A stretch of DNA of 64,000 nucleotides from Zobellia galactanivorans. Its GTDB lineage: Bacteria; Bacteroidota; Bacteroidia; Flavobacteriales; Flavobacteriaceae. The stretch covers positions 1,856,501 through 1,920,500 of the forward strand of contig NC_015844.1 of NCBI RefSeq assembly GCF_000973105.1. Reading direction: 5' to 3'. The translations under genes and the position numbers were made by a program. Shown here piece after piece: positions 44,631 through 54,877 of the stretch. Under the pieces are notes generated by a model that saw nothing but the letters and a program-made list of their open reading frames with translations, was not told where the DNA came from and ran no database searches. Each line of letters starts with the position of its first letter. Positions within the stretch are counted from its first letter, which is position 1.

Positions 44631-44665
44631 AAAAAGACCGTGATGTGATCACGGTCTTTTTTTTT
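44631..44665. terminator. Bidirectional terminator between the Fn3 lipoprotein and accC
   Basis: A 14-bp stem AAAAAGACCGTGAT with ATCACGGTCTTTTT and a 3-base loop. A-run and T-run on both sides let it stop both convergent transcripts. Confidence 0.85.
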
Positions 44666-44677
44666 ATAGAATATGGA

Positions 44678-46030
44678 TTATTCCGCTGGGGGAGGATCCA
44701 TTTTAAAGTCTTCCATAAATTTGGTGGTATAGTTACCGGCCAAATAATCAGGATGATCCATTAATTGTCTGTGAAAAGGAATGGTCGTTTTCACGCCTTC
44801 GATTACGAATTCGTCAAGCGCCCTTTTCATTTTATTGATAGCCTCTTCACGGGTTTGCGCCGTGGTTATCAGTTTGGCGATCATGGAGTCATAGTTCGGA
44901 GGAATGCTGTATCCGCTGTACACATGGGTATCCATACGAACACCGTGGCCACCTGGAATATGCAAGGTAGTTATTCTACCTGGAGAAGGCCTAAAGTTGT
45001 TATACGGGTCTTCGGCATTGATCCTACACTCTATAGAATGTAATTTCGGCAGGTAGTTTTTACCTGAGATCGGCACGCCGCCCGCTACCAAGATCTGCTC
45101 ACGGATCAAATCGTAATCGATAACTTGCTCGGTAATAGGATGCTCTACCTGAATACGGGTATTCATCTCCATAAAGTAGAAGTTCCGGTGTTTATCTACC
45201 AAAAACTCAATGGTACCCGCACCTTCGTATTTGATGTACTCGGCTGCCTTTACGGCCGCTTTGCCCATATCTTCACGAAGCTTGTCGGTCATAAACGGAG
45301 AAGGCGTTTCTTCGGTCAGCTTTTGGTGCCTACGTTGAATGGAACAATCCCTTTCAGAAAGGTGACAGGCCTTACCATATTGGTCTCCTACAATCTGGAT
45401 TTCAATATGCCTTGGTTCTTCGATCAATTTTTCCATATACATACCCCCGTTACCGAAAGCAGCCGTAGCTTCTTGAACGGCACTTTCAAAGAGGTCTTCC
45501 ATTTCCTCTTCTTTCCAAACGGCACGCATACCTTTTCCTCCACCACCTGCGGTTGCCTTTATCATAACGGGATAGCCCATTTTTTTGGCAATCTTTTTAG
45601 CGTCGGCAACATCTTTCAAAAGACCATCGGATCCAGGCACGGTAGGTACACCGGCCTCTTTCATGGTTTTTTTGGCGGAAGACTTATCTCCCATACGGTC
45701 AATATGCTCTCCGGAAGCACCGATAAACTTTATATCGTGTTCGGCACAAATTTTAGAAAACTTAGAGTTTTCCGAAAGAAAACCATAACCTGGGTGAATG
45801 GCATCGGCATTGGTAATTTCAGCCGCCGCAATAATATTCGGTATTTTAAGGTACGACTCACTACTCGGGGCCGGACCTATACAGACAGCCTCATCCGCAA
45901 AGCGCACATGCAAACTTTCTTCATCTGCCTTAGAGTAGACGGCAACGGTTTTTATACCCATTTCCTTACAGGTACGTATAACCCGAAGCGCAATCTCTCC
46001 CCTATTTGCAATCAATATTTTTTTGAACAT
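44678..46030 (-). CDS. accC: Acetyl-CoA carboxylase, biotin carboxylase subunit
   Basis: A 450-residue ATP-grasp enzyme. N-terminal [10 protein letters not shown], the glycine-rich loop [10 protein letters not shown] and [10 protein letters not shown] are family signatures. It carboxylates the biotin on AccB with bicarbonate and ATP. Operon order fabH-accB-accC, 85 bases after accB. Confidence 0.96.
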   Translation of the reverse strand: MFKKILIANRGEIALRVIRTCKEMGIKTVAVYSKADEESLHVRFADEAVCIGPAPSSESYLKIPNIIAAAEITNADAIHPGYGFLSENSKFSKICAEHDIKFIGASGEHIDRMGDKSSAKKTMKEAGVPTVPGSDGLLKDVADAKKIAKKMGYPVMIKATAGGGGKGMRAVWKEEEMEDLFESAVQEATAAFGNGGMYMEKLIEEPRHIEIQIVGDQYGKACHLSERDCSIQRRHQKLTEETPSPFMTDKLREDMGKAAVKAAEYIKYEGAGTIEFLVDKHRNFYFMEMNTRIQVEHPITEQVIDYDLIREQILVAGGVPISGKNYLPKLHSIECRINAEDPYNNFRPSPGRITTLHIPGGHGVRMDTHVYSGYSIPPNYDSMIAKLITTAQTREEAINKMKRALDEFVIEGVKTTIPFHRQLMDHPDYLAGNYTTKFMEDFKMDPPPAE

Positions 46031-46115
46031 ACTTTTTCAATTTAAATTCTAAAATCCAAGTACCAAAAATGCAATCCCGGTTCGGGGACAATAATTTGGG
46101 ATTCAGAATTTACAT

Positions 46116-46607
46116 TTATGAAGGATCTACCAAAAACAAGGGCTGGTCGAATTCTACCGGAGAGGAATCTTCAACCAAAATCTTCACAATTTTACCTGAA
46201 ACCTCTGACTCTATATCGTTGAAAAGTTTCATGGCCTCTATAACACAGAGGACATCACCTTTACCGATAGTACTGCCCACCTCTACAAAGGGGCTCTTAT
46301 CTGGTGATGGCTTTCTATAAAAAGTACCTATGATAGGTGATTTGATAGTAATATACTTTGAATCGTCTTCCTTTTTCTCGGCCTTTTTATCGGTCGAACC
46401 TGCTTCAATGCTCTGCACAGGCGGTTGGGGGGAAGCCATCATTTGAGGCTGCGCCATTGGGATTTGTTGTACGTAAGTCGTTTCGTTTCCAGAATCGGAA
46501 GAACCGGTCTTGATGGTAATTTTTAAATCCTCCATCTCTAACTTTACTTCACTGGCTCCCGACTTTGCAACAAATTTGATCAGGGTTTGAATTTCTTTAA
46601 TATCCAT
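46116..46607 (-). CDS. accB: Acetyl-CoA carboxylase, biotin carboxyl carrier protein
   Basis: A 163-residue protein: conserved N-terminal segment, a Pro/Gln/Lys-rich linker (about 45-80) and a C-terminal biotinyl domain with the biotin lysine in E-A-M-K-L-F. It shuttles CO2 from AccC to the transferase, whose genes are not in this window. Confidence 0.96.
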   Translation of the reverse strand: MDIKEIQTLIKFVAKSGASEVKLEMEDLKITIKTGSSDSGNETTYVQQIPMAQPQMMASPQPPVQSIEAGSTDKKAEKKEDDSKYITIKSPIIGTFYRKPSPDKSPFVEVGSTIGKGDVLCVIEAMKLFNDIESEVSGKIVKILVEDSSPVEFDQPLFLVDPS

Positions 46608-46641
46608 GGAATTTGATTTTATTTAAATGATCGGTATTTTA

Positions 46642-47634
46642 TTAGTAGGCCCATTTTAGGTAGATGGAACCCCATGTAAAACCGCCTCCAAAAGCGGCAA
46701 AAACAAGGTTGTCACCTTTTTTCAATTTACTTTCAAAATCGGACAATAACAAAGGCAGGGTAGCCGATGTGGTATTCCCGTATTTTTCTATGTTCATTAG
46801 CACTTTAGAATTGTCGAGCCCCATTCTATTGGCCGTAGCATCAATAATTCTTTTATTCGCCTGATGGGGCACCAACCAAGAAACATCGGTATGCTCAAGG
46901 TCGTTCCTTTTCATTATTTTTTCGGCAACATCGGCCATATTCGAAACGGCAAACTTAAACACCGTTCTACCATCTTGATAGATAAAGTGTTTTCTGTTCT
47001 TAACGGTTTCTTCCGTAGCCGGCATTAGGGAACCTCCGGCATCCATGCCCAAATATTGTCTTCCCGAACCATCGGCCCTCAAGTATTCGTCTTGCAGACC
47101 AAAACCATCCTCGTTCGGTTCGAACAACGCCGCACCGGCACCATCGCCAAAAATAATACAAGTGGTTCGATCCGTATAATCTATGATCGACGACATTTTA
47201 TCAGCCCCGATCAATAGTACTTTTTTATACCTTCCCGATTCAATATAGCTTGCCGCGGTAGACATACCGAACAAAAAACTCGAGCAGGCGGCCAAAAGAT
47301 CGTAGGCATACGCATCAACGGCACCTATTTTAGATGCTACAAACGCTGCGGTCGATGCCACCATACTATCAGGTGTGGCCGTGGCAACAATAACAAGGTC
47401 TATTTCTTTTGGATCAATATTCTTTCTTTTGATAAGATCTTCAGCGGCTTTTATGGCCAAGTACGAAGTACCCTGACCTTCTTCGGGTTTCAGCACCCTT
47501 CTTTCTTTAATCCCCGTTCTAGAGACGATCCATTCATCATTTGTCTCTACCATATCTTCCAGCATTTTATTGGTTAGAACAAAATTAGGAACATATCCTC
47601 CTACAGCTGTAATCGCTGCTGTTGTTTTACTCAT
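46642..47634 (-). CDS. fabH: Beta-ketoacyl-ACP synthase III
   Basis: A 330-residue thiolase-fold enzyme. The catalytic Cys is in L-L-A-A-C-S-S-F-L, His in V-P-H-Q-A-N-K-R and Asn in Y-G-N-T-T-S-A-T. It starts fatty acid synthesis from an acyl-CoA primer; Bacteroidetes FabH often accepts branched primers. First gene of fabH-accB-accC. Confidence 0.95.
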   Translation of the reverse strand: MSKTTAAITAVGGYVPNFVLTNKMLEDMVETNDEWIVSRTGIKERRVLKPEEGQGTSYLAIKAAEDLIKRKNIDPKEIDLVIVATATPDSMVASTAAFVASKIGAVDAYAYDLLAACSSFLFGMSTAASYIESGRYKKVLLIGADKMSSIIDYTDRTTCIIFGDGAGAALFEPNEDGFGLQDEYLRADGSGRQYLGMDAGGSLMPATEETVKNRKHFIYQDGRTVFKFAVSNMADVAEKIMKRNDLEHTDVSWLVPHQANKRIIDATANRMGLDNSKVLMNIEKYGNTTSATLPLLLSDFESKLKKGDNLVFAAFGGGFTWGSIYLKWAY

Positions 47635-47751
47635 CTTAAAGTTGATTTGATATCAGAAACCTTCAAAAATGCCTCAAAATTGGTGAAAATTAATCAATTT
47701 TTACGAATTTTTGTTTTAAAACTAAGCGTTTTTGAGATTTGAGTACTAGAA

Positions 47752-47784
47752 ATAAAAAACTCCCGTCATAAAATACGGGAGTCG
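47752..47784 (-). terminator. Terminator of the pdxA-yceD-rpmF operon
   Basis: On the minus strand CTCCCGT, an 8-base loop and ACGGGAG are followed by six Ts, about 30 bases after the rpmF stop. Confidence 0.85.
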
Positions 47785-47813
47785 TGAATTCATTATAAGA
47801 TAACCGGAGACAT

Positions 47814-48011
47814 TTATGCTTCGGCTTCTTCAGTCTTGTCAATTAAAACCTGACCTTTGTAATAAAGCTTACCTTCATGCCAGTGTGCTCTGTGAAACAG
47901 GTGCATCTCGCCAGTGGTAGGGTCTTTTGCCAAAGTTGGCGCTACCGCTTTATAGTGGGTTCTTCTTTTATCCCTTCTGGTTTTCGATATTTTTCTCTTA
48001 GGATGTGCCAT
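47814..48011 (-). CDS. rpmF: Ribosomal protein L32
   Basis: A 65-residue basic protein beginning [16 protein letters not shown], the L32 signature. The zinc-binding Cys pairs found in some L32 proteins are absent. Follows DUF177 by 7 bases, a conserved arrangement. Confidence 0.96.
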   Translation of the reverse strand: MAHPKRKISKTRRDKRRTHYKAVAPTLAKDPTTGEMHLFHRAHWHEGKLYYKGQVLIDKTEEAEA

Positions 48012-48018
48012 TTAAAAC

Positions 48019-48540
48019 TTATTTATCCGTTAACAGTTTCTTTAATTCGTCCCATCTGGGATCACTCTCTTTTTTCTCTTCCTTGGGCTGCAATTCTTCT
48101 AGCTTTTTTAAAGCTTCCGACTGCAACGTACCATCTAAAACCCCTGGGTGAATTCTTTTTTGTGGTACGGCCAACACTAACATTTCGTATACGTATTGCG
48201 CAATATTGACCTGATGTTCTCCATGGGGAATAATCAAAATCTCATCATCTTCGTCATTAAACTCACTCCCGAACTTGACCACTAATTCCAAATCTGCCCC
48301 AATAGGCTGATCAAAAGGTTCGTTGGTCAGGTCGCAATTTACATTAACCGTGCCTTGGGCTTTCATCTCAAACTCGAGCATAGTGCTCATTTTATTCAAG
48401 ACCACATGCAAATCGATGTCGGCGGCGTTGAATTCGTCGTACCCAAAAGATTCAAAGAACGGGTTGTTAATCGTATACTCAAATTCGTGTTTTCCTTGTC
48501 CTAACCCCGAGAAAGGAATGTAAAACTCCTTTTGCTTCAT
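48019..48540 (-). CDS. yceD: DUF177/YceD family protein
   Basis: About 173-174 residues from the ATGATG at 48540-48543, giving K-Q-K-E-F-Y-I-P-F-S-G-L-G at the N-terminus as usual. A further in-frame start at 48588 adds 15 residues and is unlikely. The fold has a conserved C-D-L-T-N-E-P-F-D segment. In E. coli and plants the family is linked to 23S rRNA or L32 accumulation, consistent with coupling to rpmF. Confidence 0.85.
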   Translation of the reverse strand: MKQKEFYIPFSGLGQGKHEFEYTINNPFFESFGYDEFNAADIDLHVVLNKMSTMLEFEMKAQGTVNVNCDLTNEPFDQPIGADLELVVKFGSEFNDEDDEILIIPHGEHQVNIAQYVYEMLVLAVPQKRIHPGVLDGTLQSEALKKLEELQPKEEKKESDPRWDELKKLLTDK

Positions 48541-48703
48541 CATTTCAACACTGATTTTAATATACCGCCTGATTAAAGGCGGGTGCAAAGATACTATTTT
48601 TTAGTAAAATTCCAACGCTTTTTTAATTGGATTTCAAGAAGTTCGCCTATCTTTTAGCCCATTTATTGAATTTTAGCGGCTTGTATACGGCAAAAACCCA
48701 ATT

Positions 48704-49750
48704 TTAACGGCGAATTCGCTGCTTTTGCAAGGGGTTTGCAGTAAGCTCTTGGTACTCTTTTCTGTTCTTAAATATATGCAAGGCGGTAAACACCGCTTCT
48801 TTGAAGGAGCTGGGGTCGGCCTCTCCTTTTCCGGCAATCTCGTAGGCCGTACCGTGATCGGGGGAAGTCCGCACCTTTGAAAGGCCTGCCGTATAGTTGA
48901 CCCCCTTGCCAAACGACAAGGTTTTAAAAGGGATAAGCCCTTGGTCGTGATATGCGGCCAATATGGCATCAAAACTCTTATAGGCATCGGAACCGAAAAA
49001 GCTATCGGCCGAGTAAGGCCCGAAAACCAAATGGCCCGCATCTGACATTTCTTTAATGACCGGCTTCAACACCTCATCGTCTTCTTTGCCGATAACGCCG
49101 TTATCGCCACTATGCGGGTTAATGCCCAACAAAGCTATTTTAGGCGCACGTATGCCAAAATCCATCTGAAGTGATTTTTCTATGGTGCGCACTTTATCCC
49201 GAATTAAAATCGGGTTGATTGCGGCAGAAACATCTTTTACCGCAAGGTGATCGGTAAGCAAGCCCACCTTAAGATCGTCGGTGACCATGAACATCAAGCT
49301 CTCCCCTTCCAGCTCTTGCGCCAAGAAATCGGTATGTCCGGGAAACTTAAAATCATCGGCCTGAATATTGTTCTTATTGATCGGGGCCGTAACCAAAACG
49401 TCTATGCTGTCGTTTTTCAATGCCTCGACCGCCGCACGTAAAGATGCAATGGCGAACTTACCGGCTTCTGGGGTGGCTTCGCCGAATTTGATTTTAGGAA
49501 CCTCCTTCCAGACATTTACCACGTTTATCTTGCCGTCCACCGCTTTTGAGGCATCACTTACACCGTGATAGTTGATATCGAGCCCCAATTCCTTTTTCTG
49601 AAAAGAAATGGTTTTGTTCGAAGCAAAGATAACCGGGGTGCAAAAATCGAGCATACGGGCATCTTCAAAGGTCTTGAGTACGACCTCGCAACCTATTCCG
49701 TTCAAATCGCCTATTGAAATACCGAGTCTAATTTTTCCTTCTTCCTGCAT
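48704..49750 (-). CDS. pdxA: 4-hydroxythreonine-4-phosphate dehydrogenase
   Basis: A 348-residue enzyme with N-terminal G-I-S-I-G-D-L-N-G-I-G, metal-binding His in the F-P-G-H-T-D-F-L and L-A-A-Y-H-D-Q-G-L-I-P segments, and L-L-G-I-N-P-H-S-G-D. It acts in the DXP-dependent vitamin B6 pathway. Divergent from ribE across 59 bases. Confidence 0.94.
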   Translation of the reverse strand: MQEEGKIRLGISIGDLNGIGCEVVLKTFEDARMLDFCTPVIFASNKTISFQKKELGLDINYHGVSDASKAVDGKINVVNVWKEVPKIKFGEATPEAGKFAIASLRAAVEALKNDSIDVLVTAPINKNNIQADDFKFPGHTDFLAQELEGESLMFMVTDDLKVGLLTDHLAVKDVSAAINPILIRDKVRTIEKSLQMDFGIRAPKIALLGINPHSGDNGVIGKEDDEVLKPVIKEMSDAGHLVFGPYSADSFFGSDAYKSFDAILAAYHDQGLIPFKTLSFGKGVNYTAGLSKVRTSPDHGTAYEIAGKGEADPSSFKEAVFTALHIFKNRKEYQELTANPLQKQRIRR

Positions 49751-49809
49751 CTTATTCTTTACCTTTGCCTAATCATATAGGGTACAAAACTACTTAAATT
49801 TAACGGAAC

Positions 49810-50406
49810 ATGTTTACGGGCATTATCGAAACTTTGGGCGAAATACAGCAATTACAACATGAAGGCGGAAACCTTCACATAACGGTAAAATCTTCTTTGG
49901 CCCCAGAACTCAAAATTGACCAGAGCGTAGCGCATAACGGCGTCTGCCTTACCGTAGTTTCATTAGATGAAAACACCTATACCGTAACCGCCATTGACGA
50001 GACCCTACAAAAAACGAATTTAGGGGAATTAAAGGTAGGCGAAAAGGTAAACTTGGAACGCGCCATGATTTTGGGTTCGCGCCTAGACGGCCATATCGTT
50101 CAGGGCCATGTTGACCAGACCGGAACCTGTACGGCCATTGAGGAAAAAGACGGAAGTTGGTTCTTTACCTTCGAATACGATGCCGCTACCGGAAACCCTA
50201 CCATAGAAAAAGGCTCCATTACTATTGACGGCACGAGCCTTACTGTCGTAAATTCAGGCAAGAACAGTTTTAGTGTTGCCATTATTCCCTACACCTACGA
50301 GCACACCCGATTTAAGTCGTACCAAATCGGCACGGTGGTCAACCTTGAGTTCGATGTTATCGGCAAGTATGTAGCCAAGCTCATGTCTCACCGAAACGAG
50401 GCTTAA
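49810..50406 (+). CDS. ribE: Riboflavin synthase, alpha chain
   Basis: 198 residues with two repeated lumazine-binding barrels (1-95, 98-190). The start M-F-T-G-I-I-E is the family signature; each barrel carries a G-x-x-L-x-G-H-x-V-x-G-H-V-type or V-C-L-T-V motif. It dismutates dimethylribityllumazine to riboflavin. Confidence 0.96.
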   Translation: MFTGIIETLGEIQQLQHEGGNLHITVKSSLAPELKIDQSVAHNGVCLTVVSLDENTYTVTAIDETLQKTNLGELKVGEKVNLERAMILGSRLDGHIVQGHVDQTGTCTAIEEKDGSWFFTFEYDAATGNPTIEKGSITIDGTSLTVVNSGKNSFSVAIIPYTYEHTRFKSYQIGTVVNLEFDVIGKYVAKLMSHRNEA

Positions 50407-50407
50407 A

Positions 50408-53400
50408 CTATTTTTTCTCCGAAAAGCTCACCTTGGTGCCCTTTTTGTCCTTTTTAAAACCGATCAGTTGCTGCTTGGCATCCAAAGCCGCTTTTACATA
50501 GGCCTTAAAGGCTTTGTAGTCACTTGCGGCAATACGTACTTTAGGGGTATTTGCCTCTATGGAAATATGTAGTTCATTGTCTTTGACCAAATCGTAATCG
50601 ATTTTGAAACGATGCTTTTTAAAACTGTAATCGGCACTTTCAGGAATTTCAACAAAGCGCTGACCCTCCTCCAATTTGATCACATAACTCGATTTGTAGG
50701 TGTCGGCATTCTCATACAATAGATAATCTATGGGAAAGGCCCGCTCATCATCTTGTATGATCGAAGTATTATAGGCATTGTTCACGGCCGGAATACGAAA
50801 TACCTTCATACTGCCAATTTCATCGAACTTTTCGTTTACGGTAAGATCTGACACATATTTTAATACCGGGGAACGCAGTTCATAATGAATGTCGTGAATA
50901 CTATCGAAGGTGAAGTCTTCCGAAATCCTACTTTTAAAATCATCGGCAAGGCTCTTTCGTATGACCTCATAGTTCTTCTCCTTAAAAATAGCCGCATAAT
51001 GCGAATTGATGCTTCCCTTTAAAATAGATTCTATCCGTAACTGATGTCTCCCCTCACCTATGTTGTATTCCATTTTACTTTCAAGTTCCGTGGCGATATG
51101 GGCAATATCGTCTAGCTTGTAAATACCGCTTTTGACGTCCTTTACCCATTTATTAGGTATATCTAAAGCGGTCGCATGCTCTAAACTGGTAGGTATGGCC
51201 CTATAGGGCATATTGTTGTCCGTTAGCTCCAAGTACTGGGGCTTGCCCTCTATAAACACCTTGGCGATACAGTGGTTGAAATCTTGACTGGGCAAGGTCA
51301 TGGTTTTTTCCCCGTAATCTGAAGTCAGCACTAAAACCAAGTGGGCCTTTAACCCGGCCATTTGGGCCAAGGTCACGTAGAGGGTGGAAAAATCCTTACA
51401 ATCGCCCAGTTTGGACTTTATAGTTTTCGCTGGCCGTTGTGGCACGTATCCGCTCTGCCTAAAACCTACATAGCTATAACTGAAGTTCTCCATAATATAG
51501 TAGTAGATCCTTGAAGCCTTTTCGTCGTCGGTTAGGGATGCACTTCCCCTTGGAAAGATTTTGTCGAAGGCCTCCTGAACATCTGAATTGACCACCATTT
51601 GCGGTCGCACCAAATCAGAATACCAATGGGCTATATCATCCCAGGAACCAATGGTACTTACATGCACATACCTGGCAATATCGCCAAGGCTGGGCATAAA
51701 GTTCTCTTCGGGCTCCAATTCTTCTTGACCCGTGGTTTCCCACTCATGGTAGACATAGTCATCTACCTCTTCGGTGCGGTAGGGCACCTCTCCGTTTAGG
51801 GTCTTGCTTATAAACTCTTTACCCTTGGGTACCAACACCTTTAAACTGTTCTTGTAAATAGGGTGATAGGAATCGAATTGAAAATAATCGACATGGTCTT
51901 TATAAAAGCGTCCGCTATTGGCATAACTACTTTCGTAATCGACATAGAGAATATCGCCGATCTCAAGGTTATTGAAAACAAGGTTTGAACCGCTCCTCGA
52001 TGCCGGAACGATTTTTTTGTTCGGCTTTACGATTTCGGATTTCGTGATGTGGTAATTTCCCGAAAGCCCCAAGTTTACTTCCTTCAACGATTCTATTCCA
52101 CTGTCACTGGTGACTTCCACCACATAACGGGTTCTTGATTTGCCTCCCCCTTCAGGATAGAGTTGCAACAGGCTTTCATCTAACAAATAATTAAACCCAT
52201 AATGACCTTTAACGCCCCTGCTCCTGTTCTCGGCCATAAACTCGTAAATATTTGGGGTGGCAAATTCTTCCAAATAGTCTTTGGCGTTCGAAAGGTCGTC
52301 GATTTTTTTACGGAGCGCGGCGTTGGCGCTATTGTGCTTCAATGACTTTTTATACCAGGTCAAGGCTTCCTTTTTGCGGCCAGACTGTTCCAATGCCGTT
52401 CCTTTTAATTCCATGGCAACAAAGGAATACGGAAAGTTCTTGAGCATCTGGTCAATATAGGGCAATGACGCTTCATACTTTTTATATTCGTGCAGATAGG
52501 CTATATAATCTGAGAGATAGATATTATCATGGGCGACCAGGTCATATCTATTTTCAAACAGGGACAAGGCCTCGTCTTTTCGGTTTTGCTTATTGTAAAA
52601 ACTGGCCAGGGTCTTCAGGGCGGCGTAATCAAAATAGCTGGCGTTTATGTTTTCAAGCAGTTCAATAGCCTTGTCGTCTTCGTTCAAATAGCCCGAGTAT
52701 ATTCCGATATAGGCCTTTACTACGCCCAATTGGTCACGGTGCTTTTCTGTAATTTCCTTTAGACTCTGCTTTACGGCACCCTTATCTTCTTTTCTAATAT
52801 GCAATAACAATTGGGCCGATTCCTTTAAAACATCCATATCCGTAGAGGCCGAAAAATCGTTTACAAATTTTTCAAACTCAACCAAGGGAAGCTTGAATAA
52901 TTCACGCGAATCTTCAAATTGGTATACATACGACAAATAATAATTTTCGTCATCGTTTTGAATATTCTTCTGCACCTCTTTGGCCGAGACGTAATCGTTT
53001 TCCTTAGAGTAGCTTTCGATCAGGTACTTTCGCAAAAACGAACTTTGCGGGTATGCTGCCAGCAAAGGCTGCAACAAAGCCTTGGCCTCGTTGTACTTTG
53101 AATTACGCAAATAGGCGTTGATCAGGCATAGCTTGTTCATAAAATCGTTGGGGCTTGCCTCTAATCTCTTCTTAAAAAAAGCTTCTATCGGATGGTCTAC
53201 CGGTTGCGGGGCGATTCTAGCCAAGGTACTTTTTTGGTAATCGCTCGGCTTGGCGCTATATGTCAAATCACTGATAGGGCGACCTTCTTCGTCGGTAATC
53301 CTAACAATAAAATAGGCAATGCCGTTCGTATCCGCATTTTTTACTAAAAGTCGGTTATTGCCTTTTGGAAGGTTGACCAAAACGTTATACGCATCTAAGT

Positions 53401-54208
53401 CGGTAATGCCGTCATTAGTATTCTCATAGATCAGTACATCGTTCAACCAGAGTTTTGAAAAAGACGAGCTGCCCAAGCGCACTACCACTTTTCTATCCGA
53501 TGGATTGTAAATGAATGTTTGGGCATAATTGACCCCTCCTCCGTATTCGCTATGGTTCGAGTAATACTGGTAGGCTTCCTTTTTACGTTCATCGATTTCA
53601 TACCAGTTTATAAAACCATTGCTGTTGGCATTAAAATCATTTTGGGACACGGCATATTTTTCAGGACCGTATTCCGTGTCAAGTCCACTGCCATTCAAAT
53701 TTTCAAAACTACCACAGAATTGCCATGCTTTGATCGCGGGTATTTCAGCATTTATTTGATAGTAGGTTTCCCAGTCATCGGAATGTTGGGCCACGGCCGA
53801 TTTTAGGTACCGAAGCGATTCCTTTACCGTTGGGTTTTGGATCGCATCAAGTTTTAGCTCATTTATGTTCCTTACGTTTTTTCCGTTAAAACCCGTGCTG
53901 AGATAGGTATCAAAGAAGAAATTATGGTTCCAAAGGGCATAGAGATAGTATTCATAATCGGGAAAGGAACTGACTTTTTCTATAAAGCCTTCATCATTGG
54001 CGAAGATGCCGTTCTCGTTCTTAATAATTTCCCTAGTGAGTATTTCTTGTAGGGTTTTCTGTTTCTTCTTTTCGAACTTTGAGAGTGCCTCAGACTGCCG
54101 ATTTTGAAAGAGGTATTGCCAATGGGTTTCCAATTTGGTGTTTTCTTGGCCTTGGACGGAAAAAACGGACAGGGCACAAACTACGAGCAAAATGCGAAGA
54201 AATCTCAT
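50408..54208 (-). CDS. Exported DUF3857/transglutaminase-like protein with TPR-like repeats
   Basis: About 1266 residues from ATG 54208, where a signal peptide starts (R-F-L-R-I-L-L-V-V-C-A-L). An upstream in-frame start at 54343 adds 45 residues without signal character. Order: a beta-rich N-terminal part, TPR-like helical repeats (about 400-650), DUF3857 and a transglutaminase-like domain with Cys in G-D-C-K-D-F-S and His in F-N-H-C-I-A, and a C-terminal DUF2569-like beta region. The Cys-His pair suggests a thiol hydrolase or transferase at the cell surface. The substrate is unknown; stop only one base from ribE. Confidence 0.8.
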   Translation of the reverse strand: MRFLRILLVVCALSVFSVQGQENTKLETHWQYLFQNRQSEALSKFEKKKQKTLQEILTREIIKNENGIFANDEGFIEKVSSFPDYEYYLYALWNHNFFFDTYLSTGFNGKNVRNINELKLDAIQNPTVKESLRYLKSAVAQHSDDWETYYQINAEIPAIKAWQFCGSFENLNGSGLDTEYGPEKYAVSQNDFNANSNGFINWYEIDERKKEAYQYYSNHSEYGGGVNYAQTFIYNPSDRKVVVRLGSSSFSKLWLNDVLIYENTNDGITDLDAYNVLVNLPKGNNRLLVKNADTNGIAYFIVRITDEEGRPISDLTYSAKPSDYQKSTLARIAPQPVDHPIEAFFKKRLEASPNDFMNKLCLINAYLRNSKYNEAKALLQPLLAAYPQSSFLRKYLIESYSKENDYVSAKEVQKNIQNDDENYYLSYVYQFEDSRELFKLPLVEFEKFVNDFSASTDMDVLKESAQLLLHIRKEDKGAVKQSLKEITEKHRDQLGVVKAYIGIYSGYLNEDDKAIELLENINASYFDYAALKTLASFYNKQNRKDEALSLFENRYDLVAHDNIYLSDYIAYLHEYKKYEASLPYIDQMLKNFPYSFVAMELKGTALEQSGRKKEALTWYKKSLKHNSANAALRKKIDDLSNAKDYLEEFATPNIYEFMAENRSRGVKGHYGFNYLLDESLLQLYPEGGGKSRTRYVVEVTSDSGIESLKEVNLGLSGNYHITKSEIVKPNKKIVPASRSGSNLVFNNLEIGDILYVDYESSYANSGRFYKDHVDYFQFDSYHPIYKNSLKVLVPKGKEFISKTLNGEVPYRTEEVDDYVYHEWETTGQEELEPEENFMPSLGDIARYVHVSTIGSWDDIAHWYSDLVRPQMVVNSDVQEAFDKIFPRGSASLTDDEKASRIYYYIMENFSYSYVGFRQSGYVPQRPAKTIKSKLGDCKDFSTLYVTLAQMAGLKAHLVLVLTSDYGEKTMTLPSQDFNHCIAKVFIEGKPQYLELTDNNMPYRAIPTSLEHATALDIPNKWVKDVKSGIYKLDDIAHIATELESKMEYNIGEGRHQLRIESILKGSINSHYAAIFKEKNYEVIRKSLADDFKSRISEDFTFDSIHDIHYELRSPVLKYVSDLTVNEKFDEIGSMKVFRIPAVNNAYNTSIIQDDERAFPIDYLLYENADTYKSSYVIKLEEGQRFVEIPESADYSFKKHRFKIDYDLVKDNELHISIEANTPKVRIAASDYKAFKAYVKAALDAKQQLIGFKKDKKGTKVSFSEKK

Positions 54209-54433
54209 GGCAGAGGCAGGTTTTGTTGGGTTTGGATAGATGATAACGCAGGTTTCCCATAATTGGTATACGTGATATGGAAAACTAGATGTAACCACTA
54301 AACCCGCTAAATTAGGAGCACCGACCCATCGGCCAAAACACAATAAGAGCGAACAACCAGCGTTGATTCATAAGATGTTGCCCATACATCTACACTAATC
54401 AGGAGTCCCAAATCACTCCCTAAACCTGCCATT

Positions 54434-54850
54434 ATGAAAAAGTACTTTGTATACCTACTATGCACTGTTTTCGCGTCGATGACCCTAAGTTGCTCAAAAG
54501 ACGAAAAGGAACCCGACCTTATAAACGGAGAGGCCAAAATATCGAATGAAACCGGACTATCATTTGTAAACTCGCAAGGCTTCACTGCCGACCATGTGAC
54601 CTTCAAGCTAAGGCATGGCACCAATGCCGAAAAAGAATACGGACAAAGTCTCGATACATACAGTTATACCGAGCTAGAGGAAGGAGCGCGGACCATTTAC
54701 CAAATAAAGGTATTTGCGGAAGGCGAAGAAATCCCCTATAGCGCCTACACCATTGATGCCGAAGGCAATAAAAAAGAAATCAAATCGACCTCTATTGTCG
54801 AGATCAAGAAAAACGCGGTGTTTAAAATTTTCTTGGAGGAAGCGCTTTAG
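54434..54850 (+). CDS. Small lipoprotein of unknown function
   Basis: 138 residues with a lipoprotein signal (T-L-S-C-S-K-D-E, Cys20) and an acidic linker. The rest is beta-rich, Y-I-Q and S-x-Y-T-type strands, with no recognised family. It lies alone between two minus-strand genes. Confidence 0.75.
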   Translation: MKKYFVYLLCTVFASMTLSCSKDEKEPDLINGEAKISNETGLSFVNSQGFTADHVTFKLRHGTNAEKEYGQSLDTYSYTELEEGARTIYQIKVFAEGEEIPYSAYTIDAEGNKKEIKSTSIVEIKKNAVFKIFLEEAL

Positions 54851-54877
54851 AACGCTTCCCCTGTTTTTTTTATGAGG

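Noticed and set aside
45125-46045. 306-residue plus-strand ORF
   Set aside because: Entirely antisense to accC; its length follows from codon bias of the real gene.
54209-54343. Upstream start of the DUF3857 protein
   Set aside because: The extra 45 residues come before a clear signal peptide starting at 54208, so they would disable export.
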